Shown: positions 39,424 to 54,789 of the stretch, one piece after another | Numbering within the stretch: the stretch's first letter is position 1 | Layout of the letters: each line of letters opens with the position of its first letter | Assembly: GCA_963930655.1 (NCBI GenBank) | Contig: OZ005602.1 | Span: 29,711,840 to 29,775,839 of the forward strand | DNA length: 64,000 nucleotides | Reading direction: 5' to 3' | From: Myrica gale | Taxonomy: Eukaryota > Streptophyta > Magnoliopsida > Fagales > Myricaceae | Notes under the pieces: generated by a model | What the model saw: only the letters and a program-made list of their open reading frames with translations | Told to the model about the DNA's origin: nothing | The model's database searches: none | Position numbers and translations under genes: made by a program

Positions 39424-39726
39424 GAGCATGTTCGTGTTGTAAAAAACTGTAGGATTCTAGTAGAATTGTGAATATTTATGTAAAATAGTATTTTATAGGT
39501 GTTTGTGTAAAGGATAGAGGGAGATGATTTGATGTAATTGTTTAATAAAAAAGTATTAGAATTAGGTGAAAAAGTATAGAGAAGAAATTTGTGTTAAATA
39601 AAAAAGTAAAAAGCTGTTGGAGATTGTGTTAAATGTATTGGTATTTGTGTTTGAATTTTTAAGATATTCGGTGATAGTTTTGTGAATGTATTTGAATTCT
39701 AGAAAAAACTTGAATACGAACATTAC
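39424..39726 (+). mobile_element. MITE family A, copy 3 (uninterrupted)
   Basis: 303 bp, from gcatgttcgtgttgtaaaaa to ttgaatacgaacatta. It lies in intron 1 of the beta-glucosidase pseudogene, with its right end directly abutting the exon-1 donor. A short cttgg occurs on both sides. Confidence 0.85.
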
Positions 39727-39864
39727 CTTGGTAAGCACTTGAGCATGCCCTGAACACAAAACCAGCCGGGAAATCACTCCTCTTGAGACCTTCAGAGCAA
39801 CCAAAGAGAAAGCCACACCACCACCAGGGAGAGGAACAGACGGGGATGAATTAATTCCATGTCT

Positions 39865-40927
39865 GTCTGAACTCTTGCTGCTTAGCAATGCTCCAACTCC
39901 CTGCTTACTTGGTAATTAATGAACAGAAATTATTGATGGATCAAACCAATCATTGGCAGTTTTATATTCAAAATGAAAGGATCATGCTACCCACATGTGA
40001 CTGCCGGTGTCTATTTTCTAGCATACATATATATAACGAAGTAGGTTTAGGTCATCCGGATCGCACGCCATAATAAGCAAAGGCCTCGACATTTTTTTCT
40101 CTTCTCCGCTAGCTGGTTGCCGGTTGGGACGCTGGCTATACACTACGGGATTTCTTACTTGCTCATTCATTAATTAGCTGAATTAGGTGCGGGAAGCTGC
40201 AACTAGTCTTTGAACCTTGAACAATTTATAATTCCCCCTAGGTCCATTGAGCTTCCTGGCAGACCTTAGTCGGCAACATCATTTTCCTTCCCAGTGGTTT
40301 GCGATTTCAGAATGCAGGTTGTTCTGTGCATGAATTAGATTTCACTCTACAGTAGTAATAGTCCCAAAAATGAAAAATGCTGATCAGCAGTTAACAGCCG
40401 GTCAACTGCAAATAAATCTAGAAATAAAGCATTGCTGTTATGATTTCCTGTGGTCATGCCTCAGAAATAATTGCATGTACGGAATGACTAGCGCTCTGTT
40501 TTTAGTGATTTCCTCCCTTCCCACTTCCGGTTTCTCCATGATTGAACTTTCCACGTGATTGTTAGTTAGATGAACCATATTAGGTAGCAAGAATATTAGG
40601 TTCATGTATAATATATATTAAAATCTACAAGAATGTTAGGGCAATCAACTTTTTGTCAGTTTGAGATTGCTGAAGAAATACATGATTTTTTTTTGTGAGG
40701 GTCTAAGGTGTACAGTTTACATATCCCAAAAGTAAACTGAAACTCTGTATCGGCTGTTCTCTCATTCTCTAATTTGACATCAAGCAAAGTTGCAAAACCC
40801 CCGTTCCCTAGTAAACACACCTGGTCTAAACGTTTTCCCAGAATAAATGCTTGCTGGAATTCTTATTGATCTTATATATATAACTTCACGAACATTATTA
40901 GACCAGCAAACAGCAGATAAATCCTTA
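39865..40927. other. Spacer between beta-glucosidase copies 2 and 3
   Basis: It should hold the former promoter of copy 2 and the 3' UTR of copy 3. Short frames (40370-40558) lack any motif. Confidence 0.5.
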
Positions 40928-45095
<4,168 letters not shown>

Positions 45096-45921
45096 GTCCA
45101 ATCGACTATTTTGCTGCCCAACACTCTACACCTGCCAATGTATATTGGGTAATCTAGTACTTAAATACAATTGGCAGACCTATAAGACTGTCTAAATAAA
45201 ACATCTCCCCTAGCATAAGCCGTAAGGCGCGACGTCACTGTCGATTAGCTGAGCAACGTAGTTAGGTAGGAAGAAGGGTTGCTGCATAATTTGCACGATA
45301 TCCGCAAATAATTTACGAATCGAGTCAAACATCATTTGGGGTTGGCGGAGTGATAGCCTGTTCAGTCGTGAATGCTGCCCACTCGTGGTCTGACAAAACC
45401 CCTCTCTCCGCCGTCTCCGGATAAGAGTGATAAGTGGCCCATTTTTTGAACCCCACCACGACTGTTCATAGGCCTACACCAGCTGACAGAACCGCCCCAA
45501 CACCTTTGTCATGGATAATGATTGTGACGTCGTAAAGAAAAAAGTTCACGAAAGTTAAGTCCATTACGGATTCTTTAGTTTCTTTGACGTGTTAGGCCAA
45601 CCATTGAAAAGGCATGGACTTCTAGAGCCGGCTATTGAAAAGTATGCTTCCAATGGTACGGTTGCGATTGCTAGCTAGCTTTTGTCAAAGCTTTATCTAT
45701 AGGTAACGACTTCGAAGGGCACGGTTGCGATTGCCAGCTTTTGTCAAGCTTAAATTTATAACTAACGACTCCCAGGAAACGCTTAAATTTACAATAAAAG
45801 ATAAATTTACTCTCGTCATTGCTGGTGTAATATTTAATTAAAATTCTTAATAACTTATTAAGATATTATATGAATACTATTTATCTTAGACTTTTAAACT
45901 TATAAAAAAATATAGATTTTA
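45096..45921. promoter_or_regulatory. Upstream region of beta-glucosidase copy 3
   Basis: Likely promoter territory. It includes an imperfect tandem repeat of about 62 bp at 45655-45785 (acggttgcgattgc, agcttttgtcaa, taacgact in both units). No certain TATA box is assigned. Confidence 0.45.
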
Positions 45922-46429
45922 GTGTTAAATACATTTTATCCCTTATATTTTGAGGTATTGACACATTGTATTATGATATTTTATTTTTGAGACATTGTGC
46001 TTATTATGTTATTTCTCCCGATGATTTGCACCCCAAAATAAAATTTGGTGTCAAATTAGACGGTAATCGTTTACATATGCCTCTCAAGTGACCCCAGTCT
46101 CTATCAGATTATCGTATTACCTTAAAATCTCAAACAAATCACAATTAAATGAGCTTAAAATAAGTCACAATTTTCGCGTGTTTGATTTTAAATCTCATTT
46201 AATTATGACTTGTTTGAGATCTAGGTGCAATATTGTAATCTGACAGGTACTGAGGTCAAGTGAGAGGCACGTGTTAAACAATTTTCGTCTAATTTGATGT
46301 CAATTTTCACTTTGAGGTGCAAATTGTTGGGAGAGATAACATAATTGGCTCAATATCTCAAAAATAAAACATTGGGGGTTCAACGTGTCAACACATCCAA
46401 ACATAAGGGGTGCAAAATGTATTTAACCC
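45922..46429. mobile_element. Foldback MULE-type element, 508 bp, 9-bp duplication
   Basis: Nearly the whole element is an inverted repeat of about 230 bp arms (gtgttaaatacattttatcc against ggtgcaaaatgtatttaacc). Perfect flanking direct repeat tagatttta (45913-45921 and 46430-46438). No coding capacity. Confidence 0.9.
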
Positions 46430-46550
46430 TAGATTTTATTATTTAAATTATATTCTCTAACAAAAATTTTTCTACCAGCGAAACACCATCATAGATTACC
46501 ATGTGTGCTTCAACTTAAATTCAATTGACCAGACAATATCAGCTTTTTGA

Positions 46551-46879
46551 GTTAAATACACTTTACCCCTTATCTTTGAGGTCATTTACACTTTTACACT
46601 CCGATATATTATTTTTGACACATTAGACCCCTTAACGTACATATTTTTTCAATTTGGACCCCGTACCTAAATTGCCCATCAATTTAGACGGATTCTGTCA
46701 AAAAATAAAGGGGGCAATGTGTAAATATTTTGACGGAATCCGTCTAAATTAACGGGCAATTTGTGTATGAGGTCCAAATTGAAAAAATGTGTGTTAATGA
46801 GTCTAATGTGTCAAAAATAATATATCGGAGTGCAAAGTATAAACGACTCCAAAGATAGGGGTAAAATGCATTTAATCCC
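46551..46879. mobile_element. Foldback element related to the 45922 element, 329 bp
   Basis: Arms of about 150 bp: gttaaatacactttacccct against its inverse aggggtaaaatgcatttaat, sharing the end motif of the neighbour at 45922. The inner part is unlike it (tttagacggattctgtc and inverse). No clear target duplication is found. Confidence 0.8.
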
Positions 46880-47874
46880 AACTTCTTTCGGTTCCTAGCA
46901 TGGACCAAACGTAAGGAGCTGGAAGCGTCAGAGATCAAGATCAAGATCAAGAGCGATTACTCCTTGTCCAGTACTGAAACATCCTGACGAACGATATATA
47001 AGGCATGACTATGATCAGTACTCTATGAGATTACCAAAACGAAAATTCTAATGTGGCCATAGACGAGCCACAGATCGACGCATCACGTTATGCCAGGACA
47101 CTATCCACCTCTTTGGGTTAGATTGGGCCTTAGAGCAGCCCAAACAGACTTGCGTGTTCTTGTTGTTTTGGAAACGCCAACCAGGATTTACTTTTAGGCT
47201 GTGTTTGTTTTGTAAAATTTTAGTGTTGTTATAATTTTAGGTATTGGGTTTAGTGAAAAAGTGAAGAGAGAGGTAATTTTTTATATTTTTTGTAGTAAAT
47301 AGTAATGATGTGATGAGGAGAGAGAGATTATATTGTAATATTTAATTGTGTTAAAATTTTAGAGGGCGTAAAATTTTTGAAGACAAACGCACCCTTAAGA
47401 TCATATCAAAACGTCAATACATGGTAATACAATATTGTAAGCCATTGTGGCTTCAAGTACGTATTAAGAGAGCATATATATGCTGCCTCAAACGACAAGT
47501 CTTTTCACTCAATTAACAGATAAAAAAAACGAACAACTTTCTTGATCAACATGTGGCAGGACCTCAACTAGCAACCATGAATCCAACAAATCATTAAATT
47601 ATGAAGTGGATCCTCGTAGGTTGATATTGATGAAAGATTGAAAGCTGGTACTTGTGACTTGTAGGCAAAGCTTCGTAGCTTTTAGTTTATTCACCACGGT
47701 AAGTGTGATCCTAAGAATTCTTTACATTTGGCAAACAACCTTAGCTTAACTTGAGCAGGACACGAAGAGCTCTCATTCTCCCCCACCCCCATACTCAACC
47801 AGACGGTCCTAGAAGATAAATGATTCTGGATTGGATTTTGAATTTGAATTTGAATTCGCCTTGTTTTCTAAGGA
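46880..47874. other. Upstream region of the tetraspanin gene
   Basis: Holds family B MITE copy 5 (47198-47394) and otherwise unassigned sequence. The tetraspanin promoter should lie in 47400-47870. Confidence 0.5.
47198..47394 (+). mobile_element. Tourist-like MITE, family B copy 5
   Basis: 197 bp, ends ggctgtgtttgtttt and gacaaacgcaccc, TTA on both sides (47195-47197 and 47395-47397). It lies about 480 bp upstream of the tetraspanin start. Confidence 0.9.
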
Positions 47875-49054
47875 ATGGAGAAGAAACCTTTTGTGGAGTT
47901 TCTTCTGCAGCTTATCAACTTCATCCTGACCCTCTGCGGCCTAGGTGTCCTGTTATATGGACTCTATTATTTGATCAAGTGGAAAAATACGCCAGAGCCA
48001 CCTCATGTTGCCAAAACCGAATACGTAGGTCATCATCGACTGTTGCTTGCTTTTGATCCTTCGAAACTGCTGCCTCATACGGTTCCTTTGGCTTTGTAAG
48101 TAGATTAAGCTACCAAACCCCTACTGTCCTCACCATTTGATGATTTTATTGGCACTTTTCAGTTGACAAAAGATCGTATTCACAATGTAAATTTTTGCAG
48201 GTTTTTGTACCTTCTCATCACAGTTGGTGCAGTCCTCTTCATAACTTCATGTTGTGGATACATAGGAGCTGCGTCAAGGAGTCCTTGTTGTTTGTTATCT
48301 GTATCCTCAAGTTACTTCACCTGAAACTCCTTCCTTTGTTCATACTTCATAGCTTATTGGCTTCTTCTCCGTTTATGAAGAGACTGAGTCCTTAAGAAAT
48401 ATTATCAGTACTCTGTGTTCTTGGTGGGACTCGTCCTTGCAGAATTAGGAGTTGCTGCTTTCATGCTCTTTGATCACAACTGGAACGAGGTGATGATTTT
48501 GCATGTCTTTTTGTTGCTGCATGGGGCTTCACAGACAAAAAATTCAATCAACTTTTTGACTGTTTTTCATTTCCCATGCTTCCAATTTGTAAGGGCCTCT
48601 TCCTCTGGTTTTCCCATCACATAAGCAAAGGCTAACAGTTTCAGAAACTCCTGCAGGTTATAATGCCTGCAGATCAAAGTGGGAATCTTCACTCGGTCTA
48701 CCACTTCGTGTACAAGAACTGGACAAGCTTCAGATGGGTTGCACTTATGGTTCTTATCTTGCAGGTAAACACATTCGTACATACAAATTATACACGAGAT
48801 GGTTATGCTGAGATTTTCTGATTCTGCTGAATTCTCTAAATCACGACATGGTTACTTTTCCTCACTCTCAGGTTATTGCTCTGTTCTTAGCTTGGTACTT
48901 ACGACGTGTGATCATCCGAGATAAATATGATAGCAGTGACGAAGAAAGTATCGTCTCCCCTCATTTCGTACGAACAGCCGGGGGGAGGAAGAGTAGCCAA
49001 GCCAGCAGCACACCTTCAACTAGTAAAGAACAGATGAGAGCAACGACAATTTAG
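47875..49054 (+). CDS. TOM2A-like tetraspanin, five exons
   Basis: Exons 47875-48095, 48201-48300, 48397-48489, 48657-48764 and 48872-49054 give 705 nt, 234 aa, phases consistent. Four hydrophobic segments: FLLQLINFILTLCGLGVLLY, FLYLLITVGAVLFITSCCGY, YSVFLVGLVLAELGVAAFML, and WVALMVLILQ joined to VIALFLAWYL across the last intron. The CCG plus SRSPCC pattern, the LAELGVAAFMLFDHNW segment and the acidic tail YDSSDEE match plant TOM2A (tobamovirus multiplication 2A) proteins as I recall them. TOM2A is a vacuolar-membrane tetraspanin that tobamoviruses use through TOM1; its native role is less clear. Exon 1 starts at the first in-frame ATG (MEKKPFVEFLLQ). The C-terminus is shorter than in Arabidopsis TOM2A. 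Confidence 0.88.
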
Positions 49055-49845
49055 ATAGCTTGCAGCTGCTTTCTTGGACGTAAAACAATTTTTTGTTCCC
49101 AAGAGAGAAATTAAATCGATGAATACATGAAATATTTCTTTTAGGTAGTATAAAGTCTTTAGCAAAGCTGTTGATCCCTGAGTGTATTACTCTTACATCT
49201 CCCAGGGCTCCCTGAATATCAGACGTATTGGTTCCTACAGAGTATGAATTATGAAGGTTGACCTTTCGAAATCTGATTTGGATTTTCTGCAAAAGTTTGT
49301 ATTTACAGTTCATTTAACTCACTCAACTTACTCTTACCAATTATTTACACGTCCGCAAACTAATACCAGTTTAATAGTTTGTAATAGGACCAACAGCCCC
49401 CAAAAAATGCAGGGGCTATCAAATTTCTTCTCTACCTTAAATACAAAGATCTAGAGATTATGGAATGAAGGCATCAGACTCTCACCAAGAAGGCAGGGGA
49501 CTCGAAACATGGGAACATGACAAACTTGGTTTATCTCTTTACTATCGCTAATTTTCTGTAGAGTTGCCCTTATAAACGACAAAAAGATTGGGAAATTGAA
49601 AAACTAGAGACTTCAATACCAACCAAATGCATGGCAATTCAGAAGCCTCCTTACACCTGATATGAATGAAAGCATCTCTTTTCCTAATCAAGCACAGTTG
49701 GAAATTTCATGGCGCACCATTGCCGCAACCACACAACATAGCCAAGAACTAAGACAGATCATAATTATCGGCACCACTCTTGGGGGGAGTTGGTCTTTTG
49801 GGACTTCCATCTTTTAGTTCTTCCCTAGGACTGATATCACTACCA
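49055..49845. other. Spacer between convergent tetraspanin and HIT-finger genes
   Basis: 3' UTR sequence of both genes. No other coding signal. Confidence 0.55.
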
Positions 49846-52630
49846 TTATTCAAGAATCTCTCCTTCCTCTAATTCCTCCACTGTTGACAAATATCCAGGG
49901 AGAGCAGAGAGATCCCTTCTTCCTTCCACATCTACTTCCTCGGCAAACTCACCTTCTAAATCCAGAAAGTCATCAGGATTAATTTGTGCAATGAGCTCTG
50001 AGTAAGAATCTATCAGACCCTGATCAAAATCAAACTCCATCATTTCAGAAGCCTCTGATTTTTTGCTATTGGAGAAGGAATGTGAGTTGTTGCCTATGGC
50101 CACTCTGGAAAATATAGGGCTTTCCGATGTGTTATCGACTGCTTTTTCAAACCTCTTGTTCATTGCTGATGAGTTATCTATTGCTTTCTCAGACTTCCTG
50201 CTCAAAGGAGGAAACAAATGCATCGGACTTGAAGTTGCATGCTTCATGAGATCAAAAAAAGGTGGATCTGAAGGGCTATTGATGTCTTTTATTTCCTCCT
50301 CCTTGAAGGGGACACCTTCTGGCCTTGGATTGCTTCCAGAATCTTTTAGCTCCGTTTTAGGAGTAACAAGGTTGGAATCTTTAACGACTTCAAAATCAAA
50401 GCTTTGTGAAGGCAGAAATACAAATATTACTGGATACTCCAATATAACTAAATTCACAAATTGTTGCCTTATTGGGGCCTTTATGTCCAACTCACGGAAA
50501 GGTGACCTGGGACCCTGCAAAACTCAAAAGTAAAACATTACGTCTAGATAAACAACATTTGGCGGACTAATCGAGCTGTACAAAACAAGTTCTCGAGCCA
50601 ACAAACACAAGTGCAAGCATTTGAGTCTTTAGATTAGTAAATTTGGCACAAACAAGTGCTGAAGGGTAAGACCATATCCAAGCCAGCCCTCCCCAAACCC
50701 CCAACTTGTAAGGACCATACAGGATGAAGAGTCTAGTACCCCTGAATAAGTTCCAAAAGATTAATATGAACCCAAAAACCCAACCCATTCACCCTAATGT
50801 CCACCAACAGGTCAACTTGTCTCCAAGCTGGCAGACTGTTTTTGGGGTTGAAATTTCTGTTTTAGAAGTTCATGATAATGTTTTCAACAATAGCACCAGT
50901 TAAAGAGCAGACAAACCTTTGGATATTCACGAATGAAAAACTTGAGACAGCCAATCTGTTCCTCACAAAATTGCCTTAGCTGATGATTCCATGGGCCAGG
51001 TTTTAGATGATTCTCAATTATGGAGCAGAGATTTGCATTTTCATTCACTCTGAAACAACAAATGCATCAGTTCTGGAAACAAATTACATGGTCCAGTGTA
51101 TGAAGTTACCAACCAATCAGCTCATGCATCATTTTAAGGTTTAGTTTTTGACATGATTTCTCTAAGAGGATGATAAGATAAGGTATCAATTACTAAGAAC
51201 AAATAGTTCTAGTGAGCAATTAGAATTTGTAAGACAGCTTACCCATGATCCTGTAAAACCATGTCTGTTGAGCGAAACCGCCACTCAATGGTCCACGAGA
51301 TAGATTTCTTCCTGAAACAATCATATTAACAGGCAGTACAAAATATCATTAGAGAACACCCGCCAGTAAATATTGCAATCTCAGTTTATCTCTGATACCA
51401 GCATGACAAAAATATATAAACTACTCACAAGCATACATCTCTCGACCAAATACCACCATGTAGAGAGAGAAGAGATGACAAGGACGACAATTACAAGACC
51501 ACAGACAGAACAACTAGCAGTGCCGAAGATAATTTATCATCTCACAATTCAACCACAAAGAACTATGAAATTACTAATGTTAACCTTTGGTCATATCGAG
51601 TTCGATTTTTCTCTCTTTTTGACATTCCACTAGGGAGAAGTAGAAGTTTTGTCCTCCGACTTGCTGCAGCATTCCGAAGGCTTCTTAGGTGAAAAGGCAA
51701 CTTAAACTGAGCATACCCGCACAATTTAGTTCTCGTTCTCTGAGCAGATTCAGCAACCCTCTTCACTTCCTCAAGTAAATTGTAATCTACGAGCAGAATA
51801 TTCCATAATAGAAAAAGCGTTGGCATAGACGTTAAAGAAAACAAGCTACCTTCATCAAGCAGAACATAACATACACGTGCAGAGTTCAAGGAACCGGCAA
51901 AGAGGATTTCCCATTTGTTTAGAGAGAAAATGGGGACCTTTGCCACAAGATGGTGACCTTTTCCAAGACATTTATGACTCGCCCGTGAAAAATTCTTCAA
52001 GACAATGAAAAGGATGTTGAAATCTGTACTGACACAGCAAACTTCGTAAAGCTATGGTAATATAGGTGCAAGAAAATCTTCAAAACTACAGAAAGGGCAT
52101 TGCAATTTGATTTTAGAGGAGCAAAACATGCGGAGGACTTCCGCAAGCAAAACAAAATTCACGAATAGGACAAAAAAGTCCATAAAAATTGAAAATAGAT
52201 ACCAGAATTCAAAGAAAAAACCACAAGTTCCCTTGAGCTCGTTACAAGAAAACAAAATGAACAAACTTTCTCGAGCATACCGTCACCTACTCATAAGTAG
52301 ACTCCGTGAAAAGGTGTGCATATTAGAAGTCAGTATTGCAAATTCCCACAGATAATTAGCGAACTTCCTCACCAGCAAAAAGAAGGTCTCTCGAGTAAAA
52401 GAAAGAAAAAGAATGGGACAGAGAAGAGTACCGGAGAGGAGCAGATTATTGTCGAACTGAGAGAGCGGGACAAACTGGGTCTGGTTCCTCTTTCCCGTAC
52501 ATCCAATGCGTTCCTTGTGAGCTTTGACACAAGGAAGGCAACAAGAGCGTGCAGAACAACCTGGGCACTTGTACTTTGACGGGTTCGCTTTGCACTCCTC
52601 GCAGAGGGGTGGGTCGTCTTGGCCCTCCAT
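49846..52630 (-). CDS. Box C/D snoRNP assembly protein BCD1-like, HIT zinc finger
   Basis: Exons 52630-52432, 51786-51585, 51311-51243, 51049-50917 and 50514-49846 sum to 1272 nt, 423 aa, in phase. The N-terminal HIT zinc finger shows CEECKANPSKYKCPGCSARS, then CCLPCVKAHKERIGC, with the eight Cys/His ligands in place. It is followed by the BCD1 core (LEEVKRVAESAQRTRTKLCG, FHLRSLRNAAASRRTKLLLL, PSGMSKREKNRTRYDQ, SWTIEWRFRSTDMVL, FCEEQIGCLKFFIREYPK, GPRSPFRELDIKAPIRQQFV). A plant acidic tail ends in STVEELEEGEILE. BCD1 (ZNHIT6) helps assemble box C/D snoRNPs in the nucleus, hence rRNA 2'-O-methylation. MEGQDDPP was chosen as start; ATGs further upstream (52684) are in frame but overlap a transposon insertion. 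Confidence 0.93.
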
Positions 52631-52673
52631 CTCACACTCACAGGGAGAGTTGAGAGGGAAATAGGGTTTACGA

Positions 52674-53059
52674 AGACCGGTCATTATGATTAGGGCATAA
52701 GGTGCTGAGCATGCTTCGCTTAGCAACTGATTAAATTTTTAAGATTAAGGGATAAAAATACGACACCTTAATTAATAAATATGACCGGTAAATTTGATCT
52801 GTTTTATTGTTGACCCGCGAACGAGAGCCGGTCGACCGCTACATGAATAAGTCGACCGCTGCATGAGCCGATCAACCGCTACGTGAGGCGGTCGAACGAC
52901 TCTAGTTCACGGGTTAGCAGTAAAACAGGTCAAATTCGTTGGTCATATTCATTAATTGAAGTGACGTGTTATAAGCTATTGAATCTTGAAAATTTAATCC
53001 TTACCGTTGCTAAGCTCAGCACATCAGCACCTTAAGCGCTAAGCATAATAACTAGTCTC
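52674..53059. mobile_element. Foldback MULE-type element just upstream of the BCD1-like start
   Basis: Arms of roughly 170 bp: left agaccggtcattatgattag and aaggtgctgagc, right gcacatcagcacctta and agcataataactagtct. gggtttacga flanks it (52664-52673 and 53060-53069). The centre has repeated gtcgaccgctacatga motifs. It begins 44 bp upstream of the ATG at 52630, so it lies in the 5' leader or core promoter. Confidence 0.85.
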
Positions 53060-54462
53060 GGGTTTACGAACGAAAGAATACTAGGAAATCGGTAGTTGAT
53101 TTCAGATGTCTTCCGAGAAAGAAAATGCTAGAGAAAAAACTGGGAAAAGAAAAAAAAGGACAACAACTAAATAGAAACAACAGGTAATAAAAAGAGAAAT
53201 GTTTCTTCATAGTTTTTTCCCAAGTTCTTCTAGGTAAAATCTAACGGCTCAAGATTCAATTGAGAAATGGACCCTACACACTCAGAGATCCAAAAGAACT
53301 TGGGAAGAACCTAAGAAGAGATAGTGGCTGTCACGTGGTCTCCATCAATTTGGTACAATCGTCCAACCCAACAATAGGGCTGTAGGACGTGCTTTGCAGA
53401 TCTAGCGAGTATCCGGTGAGAACTACTGAGAGCCCGAGTAGCTCAAAATCACCCCTCCGATAGTGCGAAATAAAGGTGGGAACTGAAACAGACGAAACTG
53501 GAATTGACCATTTCGGTTCCGGCACCCACCGAAACCGAGATTTTCATTTTGGTTCCATTCCGGAATATTCAGGAATGAAACCTGAATTGGAACCCGAATT
53601 TTCATTTCCTTACCAAAGGCCTAGATTTGGTTTGGGCCCATTGGGTAAAAAAAATGCAATTTTTAAGTTTTGTGGCCCGAAATTAAGGTAGTGTGAGAGA
53701 CAAAATTGCAAAATAAACTCTAAATTCAAATAAAAAAAAACAACTAAGTTACTAAACAAACAATTAACCATACAAATAATTAAACAACTAAATATTCATC
53801 AAATAATCCAAATTGAAAGAGTCAAATCTCTAAATTAAAATTACAATGATCTTTGAAATTTTAAAAAACAAGTAAAGATAAAGATTAACGGACATCTAAA
53901 TTTAAAATTTCAAGCTTCATAGTTCATCCAACATTCCAAACTTCTTCATTTTTACAAAAGACAAACACAAAACAAAACCTTTTTAAGAGAAATATTAAGA
54001 CAACCAAATAATCAATTAACAAAATAAAATATTTAGGAGAGAAATACTATAACAAGCAATCAAATAAAAAGTCTAACTATCCAAGCTTCAAAACTGGACT
54101 TTAAAAAAAAAATATCGGAATCAGAAATTTCAGCATTTTCAAAAATATCGGTTCTATTTTTTTAAAATATGAGATCGAATTCCAGTACCGGAAATCACCA
54201 AACCGATACCGGAACAAATGCAGGGCGAAAGTCATCTTCACGTACATGTTACTCATACCATGAAATCAAAGCAGAAACATCGCGAATTCTCAGCCGCCGA
54301 CCCCCACCCCCACCAACATCAACGGTCCTATTCCAATGCTCTTCTGGTCCTTTTCTAGATTTTTTTTTAAATTCTACCATGACAATATGAATATTTATTT
54401 TTTATTTTTATTCCAAATAAGTAAAAAACGTAGTTATTGAGATTGCTTCGCGAATAAGGTTA
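53060..54462. other. Spacer with a possible decayed hAT-type element
   Basis: Segment 53475-54230 has GGTTCC/GGAACC-rich ends (tttcggttccggcaccc, accaaaccgataccggaaca) around an A-rich body (53700-54110), like a decayed hAT element, but inverted ends and a target duplication are not convincing. The rest is unassigned. Confidence 0.4.
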
Positions 54463-54642
54463 GGTTTGTGTCGTAAAATTTTTGATATTGGATTTAGTGT
54501 TGGTATTGAGTTTAGTGAAAAAGTGAAGAGAGAGATATTTTTTTTATATTTTTTTATATTTTTTATGGGAGAAAAATTATATTGTAGTATTTTATTAGAA
54601 ATTAGTGAAATATTTTGTAAAATTTTTACCGCAAACGCACCC
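54463..54642 (+). mobile_element. Tourist-like MITE, family B copy 6
   Basis: Ends ggtttgtgtcgtaaa and ccgcaaacgcaccc. Core attgagtttagtgaaaaagtg and gagagagat. An inner piece (tttagt) is duplicated. About 180 bp, with tta/taa at the flanks. Confidence 0.78.
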
Positions 54643-54789
54643 TAAAAATAGTTTAAGGATTATTTTGATAATGATAGGTATTTGGATTCTATTATAATTA
54701 GTTATTATGTTATTACGGAAAATAAAATGATTTTCAGTCCTCGCCCACCTATATCTGTGTCCCTCTGAGCCTTCCATTTACCTTTATCT

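Noticed and set aside
53475-54230. Possible hAT element with GGTTCC-rich ends
   Set aside because: Terminal inverted repeats are poor and a target duplication (gcgaaa at best) is not convincing; noted only within the spacer entry.
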